Positions 27,808 to 37,307 of a stretch of 60,150 nucleotides of DNA are shown piece after piece. A model generated the notes under the pieces. The model did not search any database and was not told the origin of the DNA. It was given only the letters and a program-made list of their open reading frames with translations. Both the position numbers and the translations under genes were made by a program. How positions within the stretch are numbered: position 1 is the first letter of the stretch; every line of letters begins with the position of its first letter. Source of the DNA: Cryomorphaceae bacterium (GTDB taxonomy: Bacteria > Bacteroidota > Bacteroidia > Flavobacteriales > Schleiferiaceae); NCBI GenBank assembly GCA_017858515.1, contig JAFMBM010000013.1:1-60150 (forward strand), given 5' to 3'.

Positions 27808-28641
27808 ATGTTCCAAAAGTTATCAATAATTGCTATAGGCCTACTAGTAATTAGTTCTTGTGTTAGCAAAAAGAAATGGATTGAAGCCAATACTAAAATT
27901 GCAAACCTAGAAACTCGAGAGGCCGACTGTGAAAAACATGCGGCTCTGCTTACCGATAGTTTAACAAAGGTTTTAGAAGATTTTAAGGCCTTCACCATTA
28001 TGGCAGATAAAGATAGAATTGCTCTCCTTGCCCAATTAGACCAGAAATCAGCGGCATTAAGTGAGAAGGATGAAGCCCTTAGGAGCAGAGCGAATCGATT
28101 ACGTGAATTGCAGTCGAGAATAGATAATCAATCGATGTTAGTTCAAAATTTAAGGAAGTCAGTTACCGATGCGTTGGTGAACTTTAATAGCGATGAACTA
28201 ACGGTTTCAATGAAAGAAGGACAGGTACAGGTAACGCTTTCTGATGACTTACTTTTTGAATCAGCCAGTTCAAAGATCGACCCTAAAGGAAAAAAGGCCA
28301 TTGGCAAATTAGCGGTTGTGCTAAAAAATGATCCAAGTATTCGAATAACCATCGTAGGACATACCGACAGCATCCCAATTAAAACGACTCGCTACAAAGA
28401 CAATTGGGATTTAAGTGTGGATAGAGCCGCTTCTATAGTTCGTGTCTTGACCGAAGAGTATGGTATTCCTGGAGATCGAATTCAAGCAACTGGAAAGTCC
28501 TCCTATTTTCCATTAGAAGACAACAAAACAAAAGAAGGGAGGGCAAAGAATAGAAGAACAGAAATTCTTCTTACTCCAAAGTTGGATGAACTCTTGAAAT
28601 TACTGGAAAGTGATGGTTCTACAGAACCCTCTGAATTATAA
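27808..28641 (+). CDS. OmpA-family lipoprotein with coiled coil
   Basis: The product has 277 residues. The lipobox LLVISSC puts the lipidated Cys at residue 18. A long coiled coil follows (about 25-115). The OmpA-like peptidoglycan-binding domain spans about 150-265 with IRITIVGHTDSIPI, NWDLSVDRAASIV and EGRAKNRRTEI, where the Asp and Arg contact diaminopimelate. It likely anchors the outer membrane to the wall. It is a single gene, divergent from the SpoU methyltransferase (37 bases between starts) and convergent with the NlpC gene, with a 6-base overlap. A TAAATTCG box is at 27781-27788. Confidence 0.92.
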   Translation: MFQKLSIIAIGLLVISSCVSKKKWIEANTKIANLETREADCEKHAALLTDSLTKVLEDFKAFTIMADKDRIALLAQLDQKSAALSEKDEALRSRANRLRELQSRIDNQSMLVQNLRKSVTDALVNFNSDELTVSMKEGQVQVTLSDDLLFESASSKIDPKGKKAIGKLAVVLKNDPSIRITIVGHTDSIPIKTTRYKDNWDLSVDRAASIVRVLTEEYGIPGDRIQATGKSSYFPLEDNKTKEGRAKNRRTEILLTPKLDELLKLLESDGSTEPSEL

Positions 28642-29406
28642 AATGCGCTTAATCACTCGAAGTGAATGAGTGTGTTTATTTAATTTGGAGTTGTAGATTC
28701 CAGTTTGATCAATAGAATCAATTCGAACAGAACCACTTGCATGAATAATCGTGTGGTTTTCTAGGAGCATTCCCACATGGGTTATTCTACCTTCCGCATT
28801 GTCAAAAAAGGCTAAGTCGCCCAATTGAGCTTCGGCAATAAACCCTAAGGCTTCTCCAAAATCTGCCTGCTGATAGGCATCTCGTGGAAGTTGAACATCA
28901 ATAAGGCGATAGAGTAGTTGGATGAATCCAGAGCAATCGATTCCGAATGGAGTTCTTCCTCCCCATAAATAGGGTGCATTGAGAAGACTAAGGGCATGAT
29001 GTGCTAATGAATTTTTATTATTCATTGCCTCCAAAACCTCTCCTTGAAATGAAAATTGTGAGTTTAAAATTCGTCCCTTGCCTTCATGGAATGAAGGCAA
29101 GGACGAACCAAAAGGAATGAGACTAAAAGATTGTGGCGTTTCAAACTGGACGAGCCCTAAAGGTTCTCCTGAAAATACTTTGGTCTTTGAAATAGATTCA
29201 AATTCCTCAGAAGAAATAGACTCCCATTGTTTGTCAGAAATCCAACCTATGTATCCGTCGAAATGCATGGATATTTTAATCCAAGATGGTTTTTCATCTA
29301 ATACGGTAAAAACTTCACCAAATAATAATTGACTTGTCATTTCAGAGCGATCGTCGGCACTGGCTCGGACAGGAACAATAGATAAAGTGCAGACGCCGTA
29401 CTTCAT
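28636..29406 (-). CDS. NlpC/P60-family peptidase with SH3-like domains
   Basis: The product has 256 residues. It resembles the dipeptidyl-peptidase VI type that cleaves gamma-D-Glu to diamino-acid bonds in cell-wall peptides. An SH3b-like region covers about 1-75 and a second may follow to about 120. The catalytic domain has Cys158 (FGIDCSGF), His210 (ITHVGML) and His222 (IIHASG). No signal peptide is present, which fits a cytosolic role in muropeptide recycling. It lies 9 bases after the thiolase gene on the same strand and is likely cotranscribed with it. Confidence 0.92.
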   Translation of the reverse strand: MKYGVCTLSIVPVRASADDRSEMTSQLLFGEVFTVLDEKPSWIKISMHFDGYIGWISDKQWESISSEEFESISKTKVFSGEPLGLVQFETPQSFSLIPFGSSLPSFHEGKGRILNSQFSFQGEVLEAMNNKNSLAHHALSLLNAPYLWGGRTPFGIDCSGFIQLLYRLIDVQLPRDAYQQADFGEALGFIAEAQLGDLAFFDNAEGRITHVGMLLENHTIIHASGSVRIDSIDQTGIYNSKLNKHTHSLRVIKRIL

Positions 29407-29415
29407 AACAAAAAA

Positions 29416-30591
29416 TTAGATGCTCTCGAGAACCATGGCGCTAGCACCACCTCCGCCATTGCAGATTCCAGCAGCGCCCAATTTCGCATTGTTCTGTTTT
29501 AAAATATGAATTAGAGTAACAAGAATGCGAGCACCACTGCAGCCTAGAGGATGACCCAAAGACACAGCCCCACCATTTACATTGGTGCGGTTGTTATCAA
29601 TGCCAAGCAATTTAACATTCGCTAATCCTACTACTGAAAAAGCCTCATTTAATTCGAAATACTCTATATCTTTCATCTCAAGACCCGCTTTGCCAACCGC
29701 TATTGGAAGTGCTTTCGCCGGCGCTGTAGTAAACCATTCTGGTGCTTGAGCTGCATCAGCATAGGAGCGAACAATAGCCAATGGTTTTAGTCCTAAGGCA
29801 TCTGCCTTTTCTCTGCTCATCAAAACCAATGCGGCGGCTCCATCATTAAGCGTTGATGCATTTGCAGCGGTGATGGTTCCATCCTTTTTAAAAACAGGAT
29901 TTAACTGAGGAATCTTGTCGAAGTTTACATTTTTATATTCTTCATCCTGAGAGAAAAGTATAGGATTGCCTTTTCTCTGTGGAATTTCAACGGGAACAAC
30001 TTCATTATTAAATTTTCCAGCTTCCCAAGCAGCCGCGCTGCGAGTATAGGATTGAATGGCAAAGGCATCTTGATCTTCTCTTGAAAATTGGTGCTCTTCT
30101 GCACAAAGCTCAGAGCAGCTGCCCATATGAACATTGTTGTACACATCCGTTAAACCATCGTGAACAAGACCATCAATAAGGCTTATATTGCCCAATTTAG
30201 TGCCTGTTCGAGCACTCATATAATGCGGAGTTAGACTCATATTTTCCATTCCTCCAGCTACGATAACATCGGCATCTCCAGATCGAATGGCTTGCACGGC
30301 CATGCTTACCGCTTTCATGCCCGAAGCACATACTTTGTTTACCGTTGTACAAGGCACATCTTGCCCTAATCCTGCAAACATAGCTGCTTGCCTTGCAGGT
30401 GCTTGCCCATTGCCAGCCTGCAGTACATTGCCCATATATACTTCTTGTACTTCTTTAGGATCGAGCCCAATTTTTTCCAAAGCACCTTTAATAGCCGCTG
30501 CACCTAGGCGAGTGGCAGGAACGGTGGAAAGACTACCAAGGAAACTTCCTATGGGAGTGCGAACGGCGGAAACAATTACAACTTCTTTCAT
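29416..30591 (-). CDS. Acetyl-CoA C-acyltransferase (thiolase)
   Basis: The product has 391 residues, full length. It condenses two acetyl-CoA or performs the reverse thiolytic step. The acylated Cys88 lies in NKVCASGMKAV. The second site shows NEAFSVVGLANVKLL, GGAVSLGHPLGCSGAR (His) and CNGGGGASAMVL (deprotonating Cys). Length and motifs favour the short-chain biosynthetic (AtoB/PhaA) type over FadA, but this is not certain. It is the first gene of a unit with the NlpC peptidase. A TATATTCG box at 30620-30627 lies 29 bases upstream of the ATG. Confidence 0.94.
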   Translation of the reverse strand: MKEVVIVSAVRTPIGSFLGSLSTVPATRLGAAAIKGALEKIGLDPKEVQEVYMGNVLQAGNGQAPARQAAMFAGLGQDVPCTTVNKVCASGMKAVSMAVQAIRSGDADVIVAGGMENMSLTPHYMSARTGTKLGNISLIDGLVHDGLTDVYNNVHMGSCSELCAEEHQFSREDQDAFAIQSYTRSAAAWEAGKFNNEVVPVEIPQRKGNPILFSQDEEYKNVNFDKIPQLNPVFKKDGTITAANASTLNDGAAALVLMSREKADALGLKPLAIVRSYADAAQAPEWFTTAPAKALPIAVGKAGLEMKDIEYFELNEAFSVVGLANVKLLGIDNNRTNVNGGAVSLGHPLGCSGARILVTLIHILKQNNAKLGAAGICNGGGGASAMVLESI

Positions 30592-30646
30592 TTTATTTTA
30601 TTAGTTAGGGAGTAGTTTTCGAATATAGTTAGAACTAAATAAAACA

Positions 30647-33043
30647 TTAGGCTCTAAGCACAATGTTCCATTCTTTCTCTAATTGCTTTAAAATTTGCTC
30701 AATGGTTTTTTCAATTTCAGTATCAGTTAGTGTTTTGGAATTATCCTGAAAGATGAGCTTTACAGCATAGGATACTGTATTGGCTGGAAGGTTTTTCCCT
30801 TCGTAAACATCAAATAATCCAATTTCTCTCAACAGTTTTTTAGCCGTTCGCAATATAGTAGTCTGAATAGAATCAAAAGAAACATCTTTCGGAACAAGTA
30901 AGGCCAAATCTCGTCGAACCGCAGGGTACTTAGGAATTTCAGCGGTCTTGACCTTTACTTTTGAAGCTCTTTTAATTAAGATTTCCCAATCTAATTCGGC
31001 ATAAAAAACCGTTTGATTAATATCCCAAGTCTTCAAGAGATTCGTGGGCAACTCATAGAGAATACCAATTCTTTTATTGCCAGACCACCATTCAAGCTTT
31101 AGCCCATCCATTTTTTGGTCTATTGATTCTAGGCCAAGGTTATAGAAAACACTCTCAACCTTTGATTTCAAGAAGTAGATATCTTCTGCCTTATAGCTTG
31201 AATTCCAATTCTCTACCACTCCCGAACCTGTTTGCCAAAAGGCTAGGAATTCTTTTTCCTCGTATCCACTTTCTGTAAGATGATAGGTCCTTCCAAACTC
31301 ATAGCAACAAAGGTCATTTACCTTCTGATTTAAATTTCTACGCAGCGTTTCTAGTCCATTTGGAAGCGGACTGTTTCTAAGAACATTTAAATCCTGACTT
31401 AAGGGGTTTAGAGTTCTTATTAAGTCATCTGAGCTGTAGTAGCTCTCTTTGTGGAGCGAGTTATGCATGACTTCCTGAACGCCCAAAGAGGTTAAAGCGT
31501 TGGCAATCTTTTCTTTCTTCTGGTAAGCGGGATAGGCATCGAATTTCCCAGTTGAAAAACTAATTTTCGCAGGAAAAGGAATATTGTTAAGGCCATAGAT
31601 CCGAAGTACTTCTTCCACGATATCGGCTTCACGAGTTACATCTACTCGGTAAGCTGGTGGTTTTACCCTTAGAATATCATTGGTTTCTGCCAAGACTTTA
31701 ATATCCAAAGAACTTAAAATCGCCTTGTAATCTGATTTGGAAATCTCATGGCCAATTAACTCATTCATCTTTGCGTAAGAAACGCTTAGATCCTCAGGTT
31801 CAGAGGGGTTATTACCTGCTTCTATTAACTCCGAAGCAATATGGGCACCTGCTATTTCTTGGATCAGCAGTGCTGCTCTCCGTATGGCATACAAACTCAT
31901 ATCAGGATCTACCCCTCTTTCATAACGAAAGGAAGCATCGGTATTCAAGCCATGACGCTTAGCTGTTTTTCGAATCCGAACAGGATTAAAAAGGGCAGAT
32001 TCTAAGAAGACCGCCGTGGTGTTATTATTTACTCCACTTTTACTTCCTCCAAAAACCCCAGCTATACACATGGGTTCAGACTGGTTACAGATCATTAAAT
32101 CCATTGGATCTAACTTTCTTAGCTTTCCATCTAGCGTTTCAAAAGACTCATTTTCATTTGCTCGTCTAACTTTAACCGTATTGCCCTTTATGGCTGATAA
32201 ATCGAAAGCGTGCAATGGATGCCCTGTTTCGTGTAGAACATAATTGGTAATGTCTACTATATTATTAATTGGTTTTATTTCAATTGCTTGTAATTTCTCT
32301 TTGAGCCAGTCGGGTGAGGGACCTATTTTAATTCCATCTAAAACCAATCCATAATATCGAATACAAGCTTCGTTGTCTAGAATCTCAAGATGGATTTTAT
32401 GTTCGGGTTTTTGGATGACGAAATTCTGTACACTGGGCAGTCCGAGTTCAGATTTCATCCCCCTAAATTTCAGAGCAGCATTTAAGTCTCTCGCCACTCC
32501 GTAATGACTCATGGCGTCTGATCTGTTGGGAGTTAAACCAATTTCTAAGCAGAAATCAGATTCCAAACCCAGCGCTTCAACCAAAGGCGTACCAACCTCC
32601 AAATTGGAGTCTAATATTAAAATACCATCATGACTTTTTCCAAGACCCAATTCATCTTCAGCGCAGAGCATGCCCTCAGAAACTTCGCCTCTAATTTTCC
32701 CTTTCTTTATTACAAGAGCTTCTCCATCAGTAGGGTAAAGCGTAGTTCCAACCGTAGCTACCGCAACCTTAAGTCCTTTAGACACATTGGGTGCACCACA
32801 AACAATTGAGAGCCATTCAGTACCGCCAATTGAAACTTGGGTGCAGTGTAGTCGGTCTGCATTTGGATGTCTTTGACATTCCATTACTTCGCCAACAACC
32901 ACCCCTTTTAATCCATTGGGTACTCTATGTACTTCGTAGATTTTTTCGGTTTCTAATCCTATTTCAGTTAGGATATCGCCTAACTCATTGGGATTTAAAT
33001 CGGTTTGAATGTATTGCTTTAACCAGCGGTATGAAATTCTCAT
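30647..33043 (-). CDS. pheT: Phenylalanine--tRNA ligase subunit beta
   Basis: The product has 798 residues from ATG 33043 (MRISYRWLKQYI). Twelve extra upstream codons are rejected because they cross the -7 box region. The tRNA-binding OB-fold is at about 40-150 (GVVVGEVMECQRHPNADRL). The B3/4 editing domain is at about 210-390, and B5 follows. The FDX-ACB anticodon-binding domain is at about 700-797 (KYPAVRRDLALLVPKD). It pairs with PheS, which is not in the window. A TAnnTTTG box at 33068-33075 gives a leader of about 20 nt. It is divergent from rlmD. Confidence 0.96.
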   Translation of the reverse strand: MRISYRWLKQYIQTDLNPNELGDILTEIGLETEKIYEVHRVPNGLKGVVVGEVMECQRHPNADRLHCTQVSIGGTEWLSIVCGAPNVSKGLKVAVATVGTTLYPTDGEALVIKKGKIRGEVSEGMLCAEDELGLGKSHDGILILDSNLEVGTPLVEALGLESDFCLEIGLTPNRSDAMSHYGVARDLNAALKFRGMKSELGLPSVQNFVIQKPEHKIHLEILDNEACIRYYGLVLDGIKIGPSPDWLKEKLQAIEIKPINNIVDITNYVLHETGHPLHAFDLSAIKGNTVKVRRANENESFETLDGKLRKLDPMDLMICNQSEPMCIAGVFGGSKSGVNNNTTAVFLESALFNPVRIRKTAKRHGLNTDASFRYERGVDPDMSLYAIRRAALLIQEIAGAHIASELIEAGNNPSEPEDLSVSYAKMNELIGHEISKSDYKAILSSLDIKVLAETNDILRVKPPAYRVDVTREADIVEEVLRIYGLNNIPFPAKISFSTGKFDAYPAYQKKEKIANALTSLGVQEVMHNSLHKESYYSSDDLIRTLNPLSQDLNVLRNSPLPNGLETLRRNLNQKVNDLCCYEFGRTYHLTESGYEEKEFLAFWQTGSGVVENWNSSYKAEDIYFLKSKVESVFYNLGLESIDQKMDGLKLEWWSGNKRIGILYELPTNLLKTWDINQTVFYAELDWEILIKRASKVKVKTAEIPKYPAVRRDLALLVPKDVSFDSIQTTILRTAKKLLREIGLFDVYEGKNLPANTVSYAVKLIFQDNSKTLTDTEIEKTIEQILKQLEKEWNIVLRA

Positions 33044-33067
33044 GAAATTTGACCTAAAAGAAGTCGG

Positions 33068-33075
33068 CAAAGGTA
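33068..33075 (-). promoter_or_regulatory. -7 box for pheT
   Basis: Minus-strand TACCTTTG matches TAnnTTTG, 25 bases before the pheT ATG. It is back to back with the rlmD box at 33102-33109. No strong -33 TTTG was seen. Confidence 0.6.
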
Positions 33076-33101
33076 GCAAAGACAGAGGATGCTATCCCGC
33101 T

Positions 33102-33109
33102 TATATTTG
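33102..33109 (+). promoter_or_regulatory. -7 box for rlmD
   Basis: TATATTTG matches TAnnTTTG exactly. It ends 4 bases before ATG 33114 and 10 before ATG 33120, so the transcript would be leaderless or nearly so. It also rules out the long open-frame start at 33009. Confidence 0.6.
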
Positions 33110-33113
33110 CCAT

Positions 33114-34535
33114 ATGGGTATGAAGAAACCAGTTATTATTGAAGACTTGTATTTGCATGCGGCAGGCGCCAAGGGCAATGCCGTAGGTCGTGATTCGGAA
33201 GGAAGGATAGTCTTTGTTAAGAGTGCCGTTCCAGGTGACACAGTGCGAGTGCGTGTTGTAAAGAAAAAGAAGCAATTTATAGAAGCAAAATTGCTCGAGG
33301 TTACAAAGTTTTCAGAGCAAAGGGTTACTCCAGAATGCCAGCACTTTGACCTTTGTGGCGGATGCTCTTGGCAGAATTTAAAATATGAGCATCAGCTTGA
33401 GAATAAATTTGACGAAGTAGTGAACAACCTCAAGCGGTTGGGACATATTGAGCCAGAGGAAATTGAACCCATACTTAGTGCGCCTCAGAATTTTTTCTAT
33501 CGCAATAAGTTAGAATACAGTTTCTGCGCAGAGCGATGGTTAACCGATGAGGAAGTTAAATCCAACGAAAACTTCGATCGCAGAGCTTTTGGTTTCCATA
33601 TTCCCGGTAGGTGGGATAGAGTTTTTGAGGTTGAAAAGTGTCTCCTTCAACCCGAACCATCAAACGCCATTCGAAATTTTATTGGTGATTTGGCGAAAGA
33701 GCACAATTGGACCTACTACCATCCAAGGGAAAAGACAGGTTTTTTACGCAGTTTAATGCTGCGAAACAATTCTGAAATGCAGTTTATGATTGCCCTACAG
33801 TGTTCAGAAGATAGGAGAGAGGAGATCTATTTTTTATTGGATAAGTTGAAGGAGCAATTCCCTCAAATCTCTTCTATTTATTATGCTATAAATCAGAAGG
33901 CCAACGATTCTATCTATGACCTAAATCTTATTCATTACAGTGGCGATGAAGTATTAATTGAGCGTATGCCGGGCTTTCAAGGCGGTAAGGATTTAAATTT
34001 TAGAATCGGACCAAAATCCTTCTATCAAACCAATAGCGAGCAGGCTTCAGAATTATATCGAGTGGCCCTTGAGTTTGCTGACTTAAAGGAGGAAGGTTTA
34101 GTCTATGATTTATATACAGGAACTGGAACGATTGCCTTGTATTTAGCCCAAAAGGCAAAGAAAGTAATTGGAATTGAAGGAGTTGAGGCAGCGGTTTTAG
34201 ATGCAAGAATTAATGCGAGAGAAAATGGAATTGCGAATGTTGAATTTTTTAGCGGTGATATGCGCAAAGTATTCAACGAAGAATTTTTGGCTGAGCACGG
34301 CCTTCCGGAGGTTATTGTTACAGATCCGCCTCGTGAAGGAATGCATCCAGACGTAGTTCAGCAAATTCTCAAAATCAATGCTCCCAAAATCGTATATGTT
34401 AGTTGTAATTCAGCTACCCAAGCAAGAGATTTAGCCATGATGAGTGAACAATACCGAATTGTAAAGATTAAACCGGTTGATATGTTCCCTCACACAGCTC
34501 ATATAGAGAACGTAGCTTTGCTCATCAGAAAGTAG
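33114..34535 (+). CDS. rlmD: 23S rRNA (uracil(1939)-C(5))-methyltransferase RlmD
   Basis: The product has 473 residues from ATG 33114 (MGMKKPVIIEDL). ATG 33120 is the alternative, and both are tight against the -7 box. A TRAM domain covers about residues 5-60 (GNAVGRDSEGRIVFVKSAVPGD). The cysteines of CQHFDLCGGCSW form the iron-sulfur site typical of RumA rather than TrmA. The methyltransferase domain has YDLYTGTGTIALYLA, VTDPPREGMHPD and YVSCNSATQARDL with the catalytic Cys. The exact uridine is inferred from family. It is followed by a phosphoribosyltransferase after 5 bases. Confidence 0.93.
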   Translation: MGMKKPVIIEDLYLHAAGAKGNAVGRDSEGRIVFVKSAVPGDTVRVRVVKKKKQFIEAKLLEVTKFSEQRVTPECQHFDLCGGCSWQNLKYEHQLENKFDEVVNNLKRLGHIEPEEIEPILSAPQNFFYRNKLEYSFCAERWLTDEEVKSNENFDRRAFGFHIPGRWDRVFEVEKCLLQPEPSNAIRNFIGDLAKEHNWTYYHPREKTGFLRSLMLRNNSEMQFMIALQCSEDRREEIYFLLDKLKEQFPQISSIYYAINQKANDSIYDLNLIHYSGDEVLIERMPGFQGGKDLNFRIGPKSFYQTNSEQASELYRVALEFADLKEEGLVYDLYTGTGTIALYLAQKAKKVIGIEGVEAAVLDARINARENGIANVEFFSGDMRKVFNEEFLAEHGLPEVIVTDPPREGMHPDVVQQILKINAPKIVYVSCNSATQARDLAMMSEQYRIVKIKPVDMFPHTAHIENVALLIRK

Positions 34536-34540
34536 AAGTC

Positions 34541-35044
34541 ATGGACAGCAAATCGCTTATTCTTGAACCCGCCAAAGTGAAAGTCAAATTGGAAAGAATG
34601 GCTTGGCAAATTTTAGAGCGTTGCAGTGGAGAAGATTCCATTGTTTTAGCTGGAATTGCTCCGCAAGGCTATCACTTAGCTAAAGAACTCGCTACAAGAA
34701 TTACTGCCATTTCATCGGTTCATGTGCACCTGCTTTCCATCGGTATAAACAAAAAGGATTTAATACACTCGGAAGTTCAATTAGACAAAGAAGCTGCTAT
34801 TTGCAATGACAAGGTGGTTTTTGTAGTGGATGACGTTTTAAACACGGGTAAAACTCTGCTGCACGGCATAGGTGGTTTTCTTCAAACTTCTATTAAAAGC
34901 CTATTTACGGTGGTATTGGTAAATCGAGAGCACAACCTGTTTCCTGTTCGTGCAGATGTTTCTGGAATGGAATTATCCACTACCTTGAGAGAGCATATAG
35001 AAGTGGTACTAGATGATTCTGGCTTTTCAGTTTATCTAGTTTAA
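34541..35044 (+). CDS. Type I phosphoribosyltransferase, PyrR-like
   Basis: The product has 167 residues. The PRPP-binding loop VVFVVDDVLNTGKTLLHG (about residues 90-107) is clear, and the N-terminal part has AGIAPQGYHLAKEL like the PyrR/uracil-type enzymes. It could salvage a nucleobase or act as an RNA-binding regulator. Nothing here decides which, and no pyr genes are near. It sits 5 bases after rlmD and 13 before the cupin gene, in one operon. Confidence 0.85.
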   Translation: MDSKSLILEPAKVKVKLERMAWQILERCSGEDSIVLAGIAPQGYHLAKELATRITAISSVHVHLLSIGINKKDLIHSEVQLDKEAAICNDKVVFVVDDVLNTGKTLLHGIGGFLQTSIKSLFTVVLVNREHNLFPVRADVSGMELSTTLREHIEVVLDDSGFSVYLV

Positions 35045-35057
35045 AGAAGCATCTAAA

Positions 35058-35387
35058 ATGAATTTAAACGCCTACTTAATTGATTTTGATTTGATTGAGC
35101 GGGAGTTCGTAGCTGTTGGTGTCGCTCAGAAACAATTGATTCGCAATAATCAAAAATTGCGTTTGGTAGAGTTTTCTAAAGGTTTCTTTGAAGAACATTG
35201 GTGTTTAAAAGGGCATGTTGGATATGTTTTGTCTGGAGAAATGAAACTGCTTTTTAGAGATAAAGTAGTGTTTTTCAAACCTGGAAATGCACTTTGGATT
35301 GATGCAGGAGAGGAGAATCAACATAAGATGCGACTTATCGACGATCAAACAGTCTGCCTTTTGTTGTTCGAGAGTATCGAGGGCTAA
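35058..35387 (+). CDS. Small cupin-domain protein
   Basis: The product has 109 residues, a single cupin barrel. GHVGYVLSGEMKLLF and the segment FFKPGNALWIDAGEENQHKM cover the two conserved cupin motifs, with His, Glu and a late His as possible metal ligands. Substrate unknown. It is cytosolic, with no signal peptide, and lies between the phosphoribosyltransferase and the MscS channel in the same direction. Confidence 0.8.
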   Translation: MNLNAYLIDFDLIEREFVAVGVAQKQLIRNNQKLRLVEFSKGFFEEHWCLKGHVGYVLSGEMKLLFRDKVVFFKPGNALWIDAGEENQHKMRLIDDQTVCLLLFESIEG

Positions 35388-35406
35388 ATCAGTAAACTTC
35401 AAAATA

Positions 35407-37302
35407 ATGCGAATCGCTAGTCTTGTATCGAAGCCTAAGAGTTTCTTGATGATTTTCATCTTCATTCAATCTATGAGCCTGAATGCTCAGACTGGATCGC
35501 CGGATAGTAGCCAAGTGGAATGGTCTGACTCAGCCAGAGATCAGGCCTTATCTTCTTTCCAAAGAAGAGTGGGAACCTTAGATTCTCTTCGAACCGCTGA
35601 TTCCTTAAGACGACTCAATCTAGAAGTGGAGTTAGCTTCTCTAAGAACAACGGATAATGTTAAGAAAGAGGAGCTTCTTCGCGAACTTCAGGGACTTACA
35701 GATAGAGAATCTCTGAGGATTCAAAGAAAGAAGAATGAAATTGATTCGCTAAGAAAGAGTGTGAAAGGCTCGGTAGTTAGGGGTTTAGTTACAGATACAT
35801 TGTTCTTGATTTACAGTCGTTTGGGGAGTTTTTCTGCAGTTGAAAGGGCAACTGCAATCTCAACGCGTTTAGAAACAATTTCAAAAAATTGGAAGTTCGA
35901 ATCCGATAACCTAAGCATACTTGAAGCCGAGACCACCTTAGATGTTGTTTTTGATGGAATTATCCTGGTGGGAATATCAGAGAATGACGCCATTTGGATG
36001 AATTCAACCAAAGAAGAATTAGCGATTAGGCTCAAGAAGAAGTTCGAAGAAGAGCTAAATGCCTATGCCAGACAATGGAATATTGTAGTTATTCTAAAGG
36101 AAATCGGCTTAGCTGCTTTGGTTATTCTTGTCCTCGTTTTCGCAATAAAGTACATTAATAAGTTATTTAAATGGACTAAGAAAAAGATTGAAGATCAAGA
36201 GGGTAAGCTAATCAAAGGCATACATTTTAACAACTTCACACTCTTTGATTCGAAACAACAAATAAAGCTCTTAGTGCGGTCTAATCGCTTTTTGAATTGG
36301 TTTATAAATCTTCTACTTGTATATATTTCTTTGCCACTTCTTTTTGGCATTTTTCCATGGACTAAAAACCTGGCTACCACCCTTGTCGATTATGTTTTGG
36401 GCCCCTTGAAAAGAATTGCTCTCGCCATATGGAATTATATGCCCAATCTTTTTACCATCGCTGTTATTGTAGTTGTTTTCTATTATGTTTTGCGTGGAAT
36501 TAAGTTCCTAAAAGTTGAGATTGAAAAAGGAAACCTGCAGATACCCGGTTTTTATCCAGAATGGGCAGGATCTACATTTCAAATTGTGCGACTCATAACC
36601 TTGTCGTTCATGGTTGTGGTAATATTTCCTTATTTACCTGGTAGTGAATCTCCAGTATTTAGAGGCGTTTCTGTGTTTTTAGGTTTCTTATTTACCTTCG
36701 GATCAGCTGGCTCCTTGTCGAATATCATTGCAGGATTGGTGCTTACTTATATGCGGCTGTTCTCAATAGGTGATAGGGTTAAAATTGGAGAAATAGTAGG
36801 CGATGTAATTGAAAAGTCTCTACTCGTAACCCGTATTCGTACTACAAAGAATGAAATTGTATCTATTCCTAATTCTACTGTCATGAATAGTCATACGGTA
36901 AACTACAGCAGTGATGCATCTGTTAACGGCCTCATCCTTCATACAACGGTAACTATAGGGTATGATGTGCCTTGGAAGAAGGTTCATGAAGCATTAATAG
37001 AAGCAGCAAACAGAACAGCTCTTCTGCTAAAAGAACCTAAAGCTTTTGTTCTTCAGACTAGTTTGGATGACTTTTATGTCTCGTATCAGCTGAATGCTTC
37101 TACCGATAGTCCAAATAAACAAGCAAGTATTTATTCAGATCTACATCAAAATATTCAAGACAGTTTCAATGAGGCGGGAATTGAGATTTTGTCGCCACAT
37201 TATAGGGCCGCAAGAGATGGAAATAGTACAACCATTCCAGCGGATTATTTACCCAAAGATTATGTTGCCCCTAGTTTTAGAGTAGATAATACAAAGGCTT
37301 AA
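35407..37302 (+). CDS. MscS-family mechanosensitive channel, extended
   Basis: The product has 631 residues from ATG 35407 (MRIASLVSK). The open frame extends 40 codons upstream inside the cupin gene and is trimmed. A signal peptide covers about 1-28. A charged periplasmic coiled region follows (about 30-230). Four membrane segments follow, then the MscS pore helix (VSVFLGFLFTFGSAGSLSNIIAG) and the beta domain (RVKIGEIVGDVIEKS, then IPNSTVMNSHTVNYS). It releases solutes on osmotic downshock. It is much longer than E. coli MscS and resembles the periplasmic-domain-bearing type. Its stop is 5 bases from the convergent peroxidase stop. Confidence 0.93.
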   Translation: MRIASLVSKPKSFLMIFIFIQSMSLNAQTGSPDSSQVEWSDSARDQALSSFQRRVGTLDSLRTADSLRRLNLEVELASLRTTDNVKKEELLRELQGLTDRESLRIQRKKNEIDSLRKSVKGSVVRGLVTDTLFLIYSRLGSFSAVERATAISTRLETISKNWKFESDNLSILEAETTLDVVFDGIILVGISENDAIWMNSTKEELAIRLKKKFEEELNAYARQWNIVVILKEIGLAALVILVLVFAIKYINKLFKWTKKKIEDQEGKLIKGIHFNNFTLFDSKQQIKLLVRSNRFLNWFINLLLVYISLPLLFGIFPWTKNLATTLVDYVLGPLKRIALAIWNYMPNLFTIAVIVVVFYYVLRGIKFLKVEIEKGNLQIPGFYPEWAGSTFQIVRLITLSFMVVVIFPYLPGSESPVFRGVSVFLGFLFTFGSAGSLSNIIAGLVLTYMRLFSIGDRVKIGEIVGDVIEKSLLVTRIRTTKNEIVSIPNSTVMNSHTVNYSSDASVNGLILHTTVTIGYDVPWKKVHEALIEAANRTALLLKEPKAFVLQTSLDDFYVSYQLNASTDSPNKQASIYSDLHQNIQDSFNEAGIEILSPHYRAARDGNSTTIPADYLPKDYVAPSFRVDNTKA

Positions 37303-37307
37303 ATTGT

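Noticed and set aside
27771..27998. 76-codon upstream extension of the SpoU methyltransferase
   Set aside because: It would run antisense through the start of the OmpA lipoprotein gene, and the extension has no family similarity.
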